DNA from: Streptomyces sp. NRRL F-5630 | GTDB taxonomy: Bacteria > Actinomycetota > Actinomycetes > Streptomycetales > Streptomycetaceae | Direction of reading: 5' to 3' | Assembly: GCF_000719475.1 (NCBI RefSeq) | Contig: NZ_JOGO01000081.1 | Span: 1 to 24,105 of the forward strand | Length of the DNA stretch: 24,105 nt | In this document: piece by piece, positions 1 to 7,880 of the stretch | How the letters are laid out: each line of letters starts with the position of its first letter | Position numbering within the stretch: position 1 is the stretch's first letter | Notes under the pieces: generated by a model | Told to the model about the DNA's origin: nothing | Databases searched by the model: none | What the model saw: only the letters and a program-made list of their open reading frames with translations | Program-made: the position numbers and the translations under genes

Positions 1-2931
1 CCCGCACCCTCACCCCCCACCGCCCCCCTCCGCTTCGCCGTCCTCGGCCCCGTACGGGCCTGGCGCGGTGAGGAGCAGCTCTCCACCGGGTCCCCGCAGC
101 AGCGTGCCCTCCTCGCCGTGCTTCTGCTCCGCGCGGGCCGTACCGCGACGGCCCCCGAGCTGATCGACGCCGTGTGGGGCGAGGAGCCGCCGGCGCAGGC
201 GCTCGCCGCGCTGCGGACGTACGCCTCCCGGCTGCGCAAGGCGTTCGGCGGGAGCGTGCTGCGCAGTGAGGCGGGCGGCTACGCGCTGCACCCCGACGCG
301 CTCGGTGCCGACGCGCTCGACCTCAGCCGTGCCGAGGAACTCGTCGCCGCCGCCGAGGCCGCCCGGGAGGACGGGGACCTGTGCCGGGCGCGGGCCCTGA
401 GCGACGAGGCCCTCGCGCTGTGGGAGGGCGAGCCGCTCGCCCAGGTGCCGGGGCCGCACGCCGCCAACCAGCGGGCCAGGCTCGCCGAGTGGCGGCTCCA
501 GGTCCTGGAGTCCCGCTTCGCGATGGACCTGGAGCAGGGCTGCCACGCCGAGGCGGTCTCCGAGCTGACCGCGCTCACCACGGCCCACCCGCTGCGCGAG
601 CGCCCGCGCGAACTGCTCATGCTCGCCCTCTACCGCTCCGGCCGCCAGGCCGAGGCCCTCGCCGTCTACACCGACACCCGGCGCCTGCTCGCCGAGGAGC
701 TGGGCGTCGATCCGGGGCCCGCGCTCGCCCGCCTCCAGCAGCGCGTCCTCGCGGGCGACGAGGAGCTGGCGCGTTCCCCGCAGCCCGCCCCGCGCGGCGG
801 CCCGCCCCCGCTCAAGCCCGCGCAGCTCCCCGCCTCCGTAGCGGACTTCACGGGCCGCGAGAGCCTCGTCAAGGAGCTGAGCGACACCCTCGCGGGCGCG
901 GGCTCGCAGGTCATGGCGGTCTCCGCCGTCGCGGGCATCGGCGGGGTCGGCAAGACCACGCTCGCCGTGCACGTGGCGCACGGCTCCCGCGCCGCCTTCC
1001 CCGACGGTCAGCTCTACGCCGACCTCCAGGGTGCCGGGGCGCACCCCGTCGACCCGGAGACCGTGCTCGGCGGCTTCCTGCGCGCGCTCGGCGTGCGCGA
1101 CACCGCGCTGCCCGCCTCGCTCGACGAACGCGCCGCGCTCTACCGCTCCGCGCTCGACGGCCGTCGCGTCCTCATCCTGCTCGACAACGCCAAGGACCCG
1201 GCGCAGATCCGCCCGCTGCTGCCCGGCACGGAGGGCTGCGCGACGCTCGTGACGAGCCGCCAGCGCATGGTCGGCCTCGCCGGGGCGCACCTCGTGGACC
1301 TCGACGTCATGGCTCCCGAGGAGGCCCTCACGCTCTTCACGCGCATCGTCGGCGCCGAGCGCGTGCACGCCGAGCGCGAGGCGGCGCTCGACGTCGTCGC
1401 CTCCTGCGGCTTCCTGCCGCTCGCGATCCGCGTCGCCGCGTCCCGGCTCGCCGCGCGCCGCACCTGGACCGTCTCCGTGCTCGCCGCGAAGCTCGCCGAC
1501 GAGCGGCGCAGGCTCGACGAGTTGCAGGCCGGGGACCTCGCCGTCGCCGCGACCTTCGAACTCGGCTACGGGCAGCTCGAAGCGGACCAGGCGCGCGCGT
1601 TCCGGCTGCTCGGGCTCGTCGAGGGCCCGGACATCTCCCTCGCGGCCGCCGCCGCGCTGCTCGGCATGGAGCGGTACGAGGCCGAGGACCTCCTCGAATC
1701 CCTCGTCGACACCTCATTCCTCGAATCGGCCGCGCCGGGCCGCTACCGCTACCACGACCTCGTGCGGCTCTACGCCCGGTCCTGCGCCGAGCGCGACGAG
1801 CAGCCCGCCTCGGTGCGCGCCGACGCGCTCGGGCGGCTCCTCGACTTCTACCTCGCGACGGCGGCCCGCGTGTACGCACTGGAACGGCCCGGGGACCGGC
1901 TCGTCGACCACCTCGCCACGACCCGCTACCCGGGCCTGGAGCTGACGGCGCCCGAGGAGGCGCAGGACTGGCTGTACGCGGAGGCGCAGAGCCTGCTCGC
2001 GACGGCCCGCCGCGCCGCCGAGCGGCCCGAGTCGCTGCCCGCCGCCGTGGACCTGCTGTGGGTCGCGAAGGACCTGAGCGAGTCGGGGGCGAACACACGG
2101 CAGTACCGCGAGACCGTGCGGGCGGCGCTCGCGCGGGCCGAGGAGAGCGGCGCGGGCCCGGTGGCCAACCGGGCGCTGCTCGTCCTCACGGACGCCGAGC
2201 ACGCGGCGGGCCGGCTCGGCGGGGTGCGGGAGAGCGCGGAGCGCATCCTCGCGCGCGCGGGCGAGGAGCCGGACGCGCTCGTGGTGGCGTGGGCGCACAA
2301 CATCCTCGGCGTGGGTGCCCTCTACCGCGAGGAGTACGAGGTCGGTGAGCACCATCTCGCCTCGGCCGTCGAGCACTTCCGCGCGCTCGGCGACCAGGCG
2401 GGTGAGGCGGCGGCCCAGTGCAACCTCTCCCGCGTCCATCTCGCGACGGGGCGACTGGACAGTGCCATCGCGCTCGCCGAGTGCGGCACCGCGCTCTACG
2501 AGGCGGCGGGCAACGCGCTGCGCGGGGCCAACGGGCGGTACGCGCTCGGGCTCGCGCTCACGGAGGCGGGCCGCACCGCCGAGGCCGCCGAACGGCTCGG
2601 CGAGGCGCTCGGGGTCTTCCGCGCCAACCGGCAGCGGCTGTGGGAGGGCATGACGCTGTGCCGCCTCGCCGAGGCGCGGCTCGCGGAGCCCGACGCGGCG
2701 GTGCGGGCGGCGGCGGACGCGGAGAACGCGCTGACCGTGCTCGGGGGCATCGGCGGCGAGTGGCGGCGCGCGCAGATCCTCACCGTGCTCGGCCGCGCGC
2801 TCGCCAGGACGGGGCAGGCCGGTCGCGCGCGGGTGTGCTGGAGCGACGCCGAGCGGATCTACGAGGAGCAGTCCGCCGGTGCCGAGGCGGCGAGGGTGCG
2901 GGCGCTGCGGGAGGCACTGCCGGTCGGCTGA
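1..2931 (+). CDS. afsR: AfsR-type SARP/NB-ARC/TPR transcriptional activator (5' end outside window)
   Basis: The frame is open from base 1 without a start codon, so the first few residues are missing; 976 codons are present, close to the length I recall for AfsR of S. coelicolor (about 990). In order: a SARP winged-helix DNA-binding domain (about residues 10-100, beginning RFAVLGPVRAW), a bacterial transcriptional activation domain (about 105-250), an NB-ARC ATPase with Walker A GIGGVGKTT at 312-320 and a Walker B-like VLILLDNA near 389, and a TPR-rich C-terminal third. In the known family AfsR is phosphorylated by AfsK and other kinases, binds the afsS promoter and recruits RNA polymerase. 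The next gene on the same strand is an AfsS-like protein and afsK lies nearby, which makes AfsR itself more likely than another STAND-type SARP. Stop TGA at 2929-2931. Confidence 0.93.
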   Translation, partial: PAPSPPTAPLRFAVLGPVRAWRGEEQLSTGSPQQRALLAVLLLRAGRTATAPELIDAVWGEEPPAQALAALRTYASRLRKAFGGSVLRSEAGGYALHPDALGADALDLSRAEELVAAAEAAREDGDLCRARALSDEALALWEGEPLAQVPGPHAANQRARLAEWRLQVLESRFAMDLEQGCHAEAVSELTALTTAHPLRERPRELLMLALYRSGRQAEALAVYTDTRRLLAEELGVDPGPALARLQQRVLAGDEELARSPQPAPRGGPPPLKPAQLPASVADFTGRESLVKELSDTLAGAGSQVMAVSAVAGIGGVGKTTLAVHVAHGSRAAFPDGQLYADLQGAGAHPVDPETVLGGFLRALGVRDTALPASLDERAALYRSALDGRRVLILLDNAKDPAQIRPLLPGTEGCATLVTSRQRMVGLAGAHLVDLDVMAPEEALTLFTRIVGAERVHAEREAALDVVASCGFLPLAIRVAASRLAARRTWTVSVLAAKLADERRRLDELQAGDLAVAATFELGYGQLEADQARAFRLLGLVEGPDISLAAAAALLGMERYEAEDLLESLVDTSFLESAAPGRYRYHDLVRLYARSCAERDEQPASVRADALGRLLDFYLATAARVYALERPGDRLVDHLATTRYPGLELTAPEEAQDWLYAEAQSLLATARRAAERPESLPAAVDLLWVAKDLSESGANTRQYRETVRAALARAEESGAGPVANRALLVLTDAEHAAGRLGGVRESAERILARAGEEPDALVVAWAHNILGVGALYREEYEVGEHHLASAVEHFRALGDQAGEAAAQCNLSRVHLATGRLDSAIALAECGTALYEAAGNALRGANGRYALGLALTEAGRTAEAAERLGEALGVFRANRQRLWEGMTLCRLAEARLAEPDAAVRAAADAENALTVLGGIGGEWRRAQILTVLGRALARTGQAGRARVCWSDAERIYEEQSAGAEAARVRALREALPVG

Positions 2932-3245
2932 GCGGGCCGCGAGACCTGGGGCCGCGAGAGACCGGACGGAGCACCGCCGCGTCGGGTGCCGCGGCGGGCC
3001 TCCCGCAGGGCCTCCGGGGCCGCCCCGCGGCGTTCATCGTTCGTTTATCGCCTCCCGTCATGCTGAGGCCAACCGTTCCGTCGCGTCGGGGGGCAGACGG
3101 CACGGGGACCGGGCCGCGTTCACCGTGAGAGGGTGAGCCACCCGGTATCGACCGCCCGGCCACCGACGGGGGGAGTGGCCGGGCGGACCCCGCCCACGGG
3201 CGCGGACCGCACCGACGTCCCCCACGAAGAGGGAGAGCACACGAG
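2932..3245. other. Intergenic region between afsR and afsS
   Basis: No gene is visible. The first part holds a 10-nt direct repeat (GGCCGCGAGA, twice near 2936-2965) and strongly self-complementary GC-rich sequence around 2985-3030 that could fold as an afsR terminator, although no clean stem was found. The second part is less GC-rich and contains the direct repeats described separately at 3031-3052, followed by about 190 nt of leader. The leader ends in the afsS ribosome binding site GAGGGAG, about 10 nt before the ATG. Confidence 0.6.
3031..3052 (+). promoter_or_regulatory. Putative AfsR/PhoP-type direct repeats in front of afsS
   Basis: Two adjacent 11-bp units, CGTTCATCGTT (3031-3041) and CGTTTATCGCC (3042-3052), share CGTT-ATCG in phase. 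SARP proteins bind direct repeats spaced by one helical turn and overlapping the -35 region, and the GTTCAYC core resembles the PHO-box/AfsR site described at the S. coelicolor afsS promoter. A weak -10 candidate CATGCT (3059-3064) follows 6 nt later, which is compatible with that architecture. That the site belongs to AfsR is inference. Confidence 0.5.
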
Positions 3246-3485
3246 ATGGCCGACACGCAGCAGCCCGAGAACGTCGTCCAGCCCAACGGGGACGTGCACG
3301 CGACCGGCAGCCCGGCGAACCCGGACGGCGACGTCCACGCCACCGGCGGCACCGTGGACGGCACCGAGGTCGAGACCAAGGACGTGCACGCGACGAGCAT
3401 CCCGCTCAAGCCGCTGAAGGACGTGCACGCGACGGGCGGCCCGGCCCGGCCGGACGACGTCCACGCCACCGGCGAGACCAAGTGA
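3246..3485 (+). CDS. afsS: AfsS-like small repeat protein (sigma-like protein)
   Basis: The product is a 79-residue, very hydrophilic protein with no membrane segment and no Cys. It carries five copies of D-V-H-A-T followed by G or S, starting at nucleotides 3291, 3330, 3381, 3420 and 3456 (spacings 13, 17, 13 and 12 residues). Position directly after afsR on the same strand, small size and D-x-H-centred repeats match AfsS, the 63-residue sigma-factor-like activator of antibiotic production that AfsR switches on in S. coelicolor. How AfsS works is not known to me. The start is supported by GAGGGAG about 10 nt before ATG. It stands alone between the putative AfsR box upstream and a hairpin terminator downstream. 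I recall the S. coelicolor repeat as D-N-H-M-P-like, so the exact motif and copy number here may differ from the type protein. Confidence 0.82.
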   Translation: MADTQQPENVVQPNGDVHATGSPANPDGDVHATGGTVDGTEVETKDVHATSIPLKPLKDVHATGGPARPDDVHATGETK

Positions 3486-3498
3486 CCGACTGACCTTG

Positions 3499-3535
3499 CC
3501 CGGTGCTCTCACGCCCACGAGGGCGCGGCACCGGG
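3499..3535 (+). terminator. Nested hairpin terminator after afsS
   Basis: The outer arms CCCGGTGC (3499-3506) and GCACCGGG (3528-3535) pair perfectly over 8 bp. Inside the loop CGCCC (3512-3516) and GGGCG (3521-3525) form a second 5-bp stem with an ACGA loop. It begins 13 nt after the afsS stop codon. There is no T-tract, which is common for Streptomyces terminators. Confidence 0.75.
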
Positions 3536-3918
3536 TACGGGGGCCCCTGACCGGGGGAACGCACGGGGGACGCGCACGGCGTACGGGGGACGTACGGGGG
3601 CGTGCGCGCGGGCGTTCCGCCGGAACGGGACGGCGAGGGCTGGGGGGCCGTCGCCGGGCCCGGGGGGAAGAAAAAGGGGGGAACGCACCGGCCGTGGCGG
3701 CCATCGGGGGAAGACCGCCGCGGCCGGTGCACTCGTCTGCCCACCCGCGACGCCGCCCCGCTCACCGCCCGCCCGCCAGGCCCTGCCGCACACCACAAGC
3801 CCGCCTTTCCGCCCCAATATCCTTGCTCTGTACGCCTGTTGACCGGAACCCGCGTCTGCCGCCCGTGGTCGGGGGTAGACGGGAGTCAGACACAGGACGG
3901 TCGACAGGGAGGCGTGCC
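3536..3918. other. Intergenic region between afsS terminator and membrane protein gene
   Basis: No convincing gene; the overlapping open frames in all phases are typical of GC-rich DNA. Several imperfect [TC]ACGGGGG units occur between 3536 and 3602, and an unusual purine tract of G-runs around an A-rich core lies at 3661-3682. The last 110 nt are relatively AT-rich for this genome (3805-3845) and include TTGACC at 3839-3844, but no -10 element at good spacing, so the promoter of the downstream gene is not resolved. Confidence 0.5.
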
Positions 3919-4545
3919 ATGGTCCGCGATGTCCTCGGGGGCGCACTCGCCGTGCTCGGCGCGGCCGGCGCCGTCGCGAGTCCCTTCCGCCCCTGGTACG
4001 CCGCGCGCCTCGGCCGCGAGTACCGGCTCTGCGATCTCTTCGCCTCCGGCGGGATCACCGCGGCGCACCCCAATCTGCTGTGGTCGCTCTTCCTGCCGTT
4101 CCTCCTCGCCGCCGCGCTGACCCTCCTCGGCCTCTTCGCGCGGCTGCGCACCGTGCTCGTGCTCGCGGGGGTGCTCGCGCTCGGCTCGGCGGTGCTGTGG
4201 GCGGTACGGGTCGCTCAGGCCAACGGCGACGCGCTCACCGTCGCCGCCGACGGCTCCGGGCTGCGGCCGGGCTTCGCGGGCGCGGCCGGGGGCGGTGTCC
4301 TCCTGCTGCTCGCCGCGGGGATCATGACGGGCCGGGTGCGCCGCGCTCCCGCGCCCGCTCCGGTGCCCGTACCGCCCCCGCCGCCGCCGGTCTTCGAGGA
4401 CGGCCCCGCCGGGGACGGGCGCCCGCCCGCCTACGGCTCCCCGGGGACCGAGGGGACGTACGGGCCGAGCCGTCCGGGCCCGTACGCCAGCCCGGAGCCC
4501 GAGCCGACGACTCCCCTGCCGACGATCCGCCGCGAGGACCGGTGA
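3919..4545 (+). CDS. Conserved membrane protein of the afs locus, unknown function
   Basis: The product has 208 residues. Four hydrophobic segments are visible (about 3-22, 52-76, 79-98 and 117-136), followed by a cytoplasmic or exported proline-rich tail (about 145-208) with PVPVPPPPPPV and ending PTTPLPTIRREDR. The start ATG is preceded by AGGGAGG at 6 nt spacing. It lies between afsS and the convergent afsK gene, with only 22 nt between the two stop codons. In S. coelicolor an uncharacterised membrane protein gene sits at this place between afsS and afsK (recalled, not checked). A role in AfsK signalling is possible by context only; the Thr-rich tail would be a plausible kinase target, but nothing here proves it. 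Confidence 0.85.
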   Translation: MVRDVLGGALAVLGAAGAVASPFRPWYAARLGREYRLCDLFASGGITAAHPNLLWSLFLPFLLAAALTLLGLFARLRTVLVLAGVLALGSAVLWAVRVAQANGDALTVAADGSGLRPGFAGAAGGGVLLLLAAGIMTGRVRRAPAPAPVPVPPPPPPVFEDGPAGDGRPPAYGSPGTEGTYGPSRPGPYASPEPEPTTPLPTIRREDR

Positions 4546-4567
4546 CCGGCCGCCGGGAGGGGCGGGT

Positions 4568-6916
4568 TCAGCCGCGGCCCTGCGCCGCCTGCGTCCCCGT
4601 CCCCTCCTTGGCGTCCAGCGCGTACACGCACCGGTCGCCACTGCACGCGTAGACGACGCCGCCGCGTACGACCGGGGAGCCGGTCACGGCGCCGCCGGTG
4701 AGGAGCTTCCAGCGCAGCTGGCCGCCCGAGGCGCTCAGCGTGTAGAGGCAGTTGTCCGCCGAACCGAAGTGCAGCAGATCGCCCGAGGCGACCGGCGCCC
4801 CGACGATGTCGCCCCCGGCCTGGAAGCGCCAGGCGGGGGTGCCGTGCACCGCGTTGAGGGTGTACATGCCGTTGCCGGAGGCCACGTGGACGAGGCCGCC
4901 CGCGACGAGCACCGGGTCGGCCGAGGAGCGGGCCTCGGTCGCGATGCGCCAGCGGTCGCGCCCGTCCTCGGCGTCGAGCGCCCACACCGCGCCGTGGTAG
5001 TCCGCGACGTACACGCCGCCGCCCGTGACGGCGGGCCCGGGCGCGAAGGCGGGCGGGCTGAGGAAGAGCGCGGGAGCCTCGAACTGCCAGCGCACCCGTC
5101 CTCCGTGCGCCTCGATCGCGAGGACGCGGGTGCCCGCGCACACGTACACGCTGCCGTCCGCCGCCGGGGTGACGCGCGGCGGGACGCCGCCGCAGGCGCT
5201 GACGTCGCCGACCGGGTACGACCAGCGCTCGGCGCCCGTGCGGGCGTCCACCGCGCGCAGCCTGGCGTCCTGCCACAGGTAGGCGGTGCCCTCGTGCAGG
5301 ACGGGGGCGGCCTCGGTCGTCTCGAAGTCGGTCTGGAGGCCCCCGGCCTCCCACAGCCGTTCGCCGCTCGCCGCGTCCCAGCCGCGCACGGTGCCGCCCC
5401 GGCTCGCGGTGAGCACGGTGCCGCGTCCGGCGGCGAGTCCGTAGACCCAGCCGGGCGCCGACGCGCGCCAGATCTCGTCGCCCGTGCGCGCGTCGAGCGC
5501 GTGCACGCCGGGCCCGTCCGAGGCGTGGATACGGCCCTGGTCGACGGCCATGACGAGCGCGACGTCTCGGGTCTTGAAGCGGCGGCGGCCCGTCGCCACG
5601 TCGAGCGCGTGCACCTCGAAGGACGTCACGTACACGAGGTCGTCGGCGAGCACGGGCGTGCCCCACACGTCGTTCGACATGCGGAACCGCCAAGGCCGCC
5701 ACGGCTGCCCGGAGCCGCCCGGGCGCTGCTCGGTGGCCGCCGTCGTGGGCGGGGCGGCGACCGGGGCGCGGCGGTTGGACTCGCGGGTCCATCGCGAGGC
5801 GAGCGCGAGGTGCCCCGCCTGCCGCTCCGCCTCGCCCGCCGCGCGCGCCTCGGCGACGCGCGGGCCCTCGCGGACCGGGACGCGCGCGCCGGGCAGCATG
5901 ACCTCGGGCTCGGCGGCGTGCTTGCCGGGCTGGTGCGGGACGGCGGGCTCGACGGCGGGCCGGGGCGGCACGGGCGGGCTCGGTGGCGGGGGCTTGGGCT
6001 GCGCGGGCTGGCGGGGGCCCATGCCCGTCCTGCTCTTGGACTCGATGAGCGCGACCGCGCGCGGCGGCAGCCACGCGGAGGCGGTGCCGCTGTCGTCGGC
6101 GCCGGCGGCGAAGAGGTGCGGCGACAGGGACGCCTGGAGGTCGGCGGGGCTCGGGCGCATCGCCGCCTCCATGCCCATGCACGACTCGATGAGCGGCTGG
6201 AGCTCCTCCGGCATCCCCTCCGTGTCCGGGCCCTCGCGCAGCAGCATGAAGACGGTCTCGACGGGGTTGGCGCCGTGGAAGGGCGCGTGGCCGGTCGCGG
6301 CGAAGACCAGCGTGGAGCCGAGCGAGAAGATGTCGCTCGCGCCCGTGACGCTGCGGGAGTCCTTCGCCTGCTCGGGGGACATGTAGGCGGGGGTGCCGAC
6401 GGCGACGTTCGTCATCGTCAGGCGGGTGTTGGAGACGCCGGAGGCGATGCCGAAGTCGATGACGCGGGGGCCGTCGTGCATGACGAGGACGTTCGACGGC
6501 TTCAGGTCGCGGTGCACGAGCCCGGCGCCGTGGATCGACTCCAGGGCCTCGGCGACGCCCGCGGCGAGCCAGCGCACCGCGTTCGCGGGCAGCGGCCCGC
6601 ACTCGTTGACGATCTCCTCCAGCGAGGGCGCGGGGACGTAGGCGGTCGCGAGCCAGGGCACGGCGGCACGGGGATCGGCGTCGACGACGGCGGCCGTGTA
6701 GAAGCCCGAGACGGCGCGGGCGGCCTCGACCTCGCGCGTGAACCGCACGCGGAAGAGCTGGTCCTGCGCGAGTTCGGCCCGCACCGTCTTGATCGCGACC
6801 CGCCGCCCCGAGGCGGACCGTGCCATGTACACGAGGCCCATGCCGCCCGCGCCGAGCCTTCCGAGGACCTCGAACTGCCCGATGCGTCGCGGATCGTGCT
6901 GTGTGAGCTGGTCCAT
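4568..6916 (-). CDS. afsK: Serine/threonine protein kinase AfsK
   Basis: The product has 782 residues. The kinase domain occupies about 14-270: glycine loop GRLGAGGMG (19-27), ATP-binding Lys43 in VAIK, catalytic loop HRDLKPSN (135-142), DFG at 154-156 and TPAYMSPEQ (175-183). The activation loop has Thr167 and Thr169; one of them should match Thr168, reported as the autophosphorylation site in S. coelicolor AfsK. A Pro/Ala-rich linker (about 300-420) leads to a C-terminal beta-propeller of PQQ-type repeats (about 430-775) with recurring LDAxTGxxxW and V-Y-V strands. There is no transmembrane helix, unlike most PknB-type kinases; AfsK is described as loosely membrane associated. The start at 6916 has GAGG 5 nt upstream; an earlier GTG at 6991 would add 25 residues unlike the family. 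It phosphorylates AfsR in known systems. Confidence 0.93.
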   Translation of the reverse strand: MDQLTQHDPRRIGQFEVLGRLGAGGMGLVYMARSASGRRVAIKTVRAELAQDQLFRVRFTREVEAARAVSGFYTAAVVDADPRAAVPWLATAYVPAPSLEEIVNECGPLPANAVRWLAAGVAEALESIHGAGLVHRDLKPSNVLVMHDGPRVIDFGIASGVSNTRLTMTNVAVGTPAYMSPEQAKDSRSVTGASDIFSLGSTLVFAATGHAPFHGANPVETVFMLLREGPDTEGMPEELQPLIESCMGMEAAMRPSPADLQASLSPHLFAAGADDSGTASAWLPPRAVALIESKSRTGMGPRQPAQPKPPPPSPPVPPRPAVEPAVPHQPGKHAAEPEVMLPGARVPVREGPRVAEARAAGEAERQAGHLALASRWTRESNRRAPVAAPPTTAATEQRPGGSGQPWRPWRFRMSNDVWGTPVLADDLVYVTSFEVHALDVATGRRRFKTRDVALVMAVDQGRIHASDGPGVHALDARTGDEIWRASAPGWVYGLAAGRGTVLTASRGGTVRGWDAASGERLWEAGGLQTDFETTEAAPVLHEGTAYLWQDARLRAVDARTGAERWSYPVGDVSACGGVPPRVTPAADGSVYVCAGTRVLAIEAHGGRVRWQFEAPALFLSPPAFAPGPAVTGGGVYVADYHGAVWALDAEDGRDRWRIATEARSSADPVLVAGGLVHVASGNGMYTLNAVHGTPAWRFQAGGDIVGAPVASGDLLHFGSADNCLYTLSASGGQLRWKLLTGGAVTGSPVVRGGVVYACSGDRCVYALDAKEGTGTQAAQGRG

Positions 6917-7084
6917 CTCTTCCTCAGCCGCCTCCCCGTCCGGGACCACGAGCGCGGCACCTGCGCAGCGCCCGCCCCGGTGCACCGCCACACGGTGCCC
7001 CCTGATTGTTGCCTCCGAAACCCGCCCTGGCGAACCGGGGTGGCGTCCCGGAGTGTCCCGGGCGGGGCGTACCGCCGGTACGGG

Positions 7085-7849
7085 CTACCGCGCCACCACC
7101 CCGAACACCGCCCCCTGGTCGTCCGCGAGCTCGGCGAACGTCCCGTACGGCGTCGCGCGCGGCCCGTCCCGCAGCCTGCCCCCGAGCCGGAGTACCGCGC
7201 GCACCGTCTCCTCGCAGTCCTCCGCCCGGAACTGCACGAGCACGTGCGCGGGCAGTTCCGGGGGCACCTCGCCCGCTTCCAGCACCGCGCGCCCGAGGAC
7301 CGCCGTGTCGATTCCGGGCTCGGAGCCCTCGGGGGACCACAGCCGCTCGCCGCTCGCGCCCGGCACGTCGTACCCCGTGTACCGGAAGACGTGCTCGTAG
7401 AAGGGGTCGACGCGGGCGCTCTCGCGCGTCCGCACCTCGCTCCACGCGTACGCGCCCGGCGCGGTCAGCTCCCTGAAGCCCTTGTCCGTGCCGGGCTGCC
7501 AGAGTCCGAACACGGCGCCGTCCGGGTCGGCGACGAGCGCCCGTACGCCCCGCTCCCCCACCGCGTCGGGCCCGCCGGCCCCGGTGCCGCCCGCCGCGAC
7601 GGCGCGGGCGAGGAGGCGGCCCGCGTCGGGGGTGGCGAAGTGGACGGTCCAGGCGGTCGGCAGGCGGCCGTCCGGCTTGCGGTAGAGCCCCGCGACGGGG
7701 TGCGGGCCCACGTACGCGTACGACTCGCCCGCCCCCGGCGGCTCGCGGAACCTCCAGCCGAACAGGGCCCCGTAGAAGCGGCGCCCCGCGGCCGCGTCCG
7801 GCAGCGCGCAGTCCGCCCAGCAGGGCACGCCCTCGGCGAAATCCGCCAT
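7085..7849 (-). CDS. kbpA: Double VOC-domain (glyoxalase-like) protein, probable AfsK inhibitor KbpA
   Basis: The product has 254 residues made of two tandem vicinal-oxygen-chelate modules. The first is about 8-120 (CWADCALPDAAAGRRFYGALFGW, ending DPDGAVFGLWQPG) and the second about 135-254 (YAWSEVRTRE, ending DDQGAVFGVVAR). The metal ligands expected of catalytic glyoxalases are not obvious. In S. coelicolor the AfsK-binding protein KbpA, about 250 residues long, is encoded beside afsK and inhibits AfsK autophosphorylation; the position, same orientation and size here fit. The start ATG at 7849 has GGAGG 8 nt upstream; a GTG at 7870 is less likely because it would include this ribosome site. 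The stop is TAG. A 168-nt gap separates it from afsK, so afsK may have its own promoter. Confidence 0.8.
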   Translation of the reverse strand: MADFAEGVPCWADCALPDAAAGRRFYGALFGWRFREPPGAGESYAYVGPHPVAGLYRKPDGRLPTAWTVHFATPDAGRLLARAVAAGGTGAGGPDAVGERGVRALVADPDGAVFGLWQPGTDKGFRELTAPGAYAWSEVRTRESARVDPFYEHVFRYTGYDVPGASGERLWSPEGSEPGIDTAVLGRAVLEAGEVPPELPAHVLVQFRAEDCEETVRAVLRLGGRLRDGPRATPYGTFAELADDQGAVFGVVAR

Positions 7850-7880
7850 CCCGACCACCTCCCGGCACACGTCACCCTCA

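Noticed and set aside
3839..3881. TTGACC and TAGACG as a promoter for the membrane-protein gene
   Set aside because: The spacing is 31 nt, too long for any known sigma factor.
7069..7081. GTACC-GCC-GGTAC hairpin just after kbpA
   Set aside because: The 5-bp stem with a 3-nt loop is too weak to call a terminator, and palindromic GTAC sites are common.
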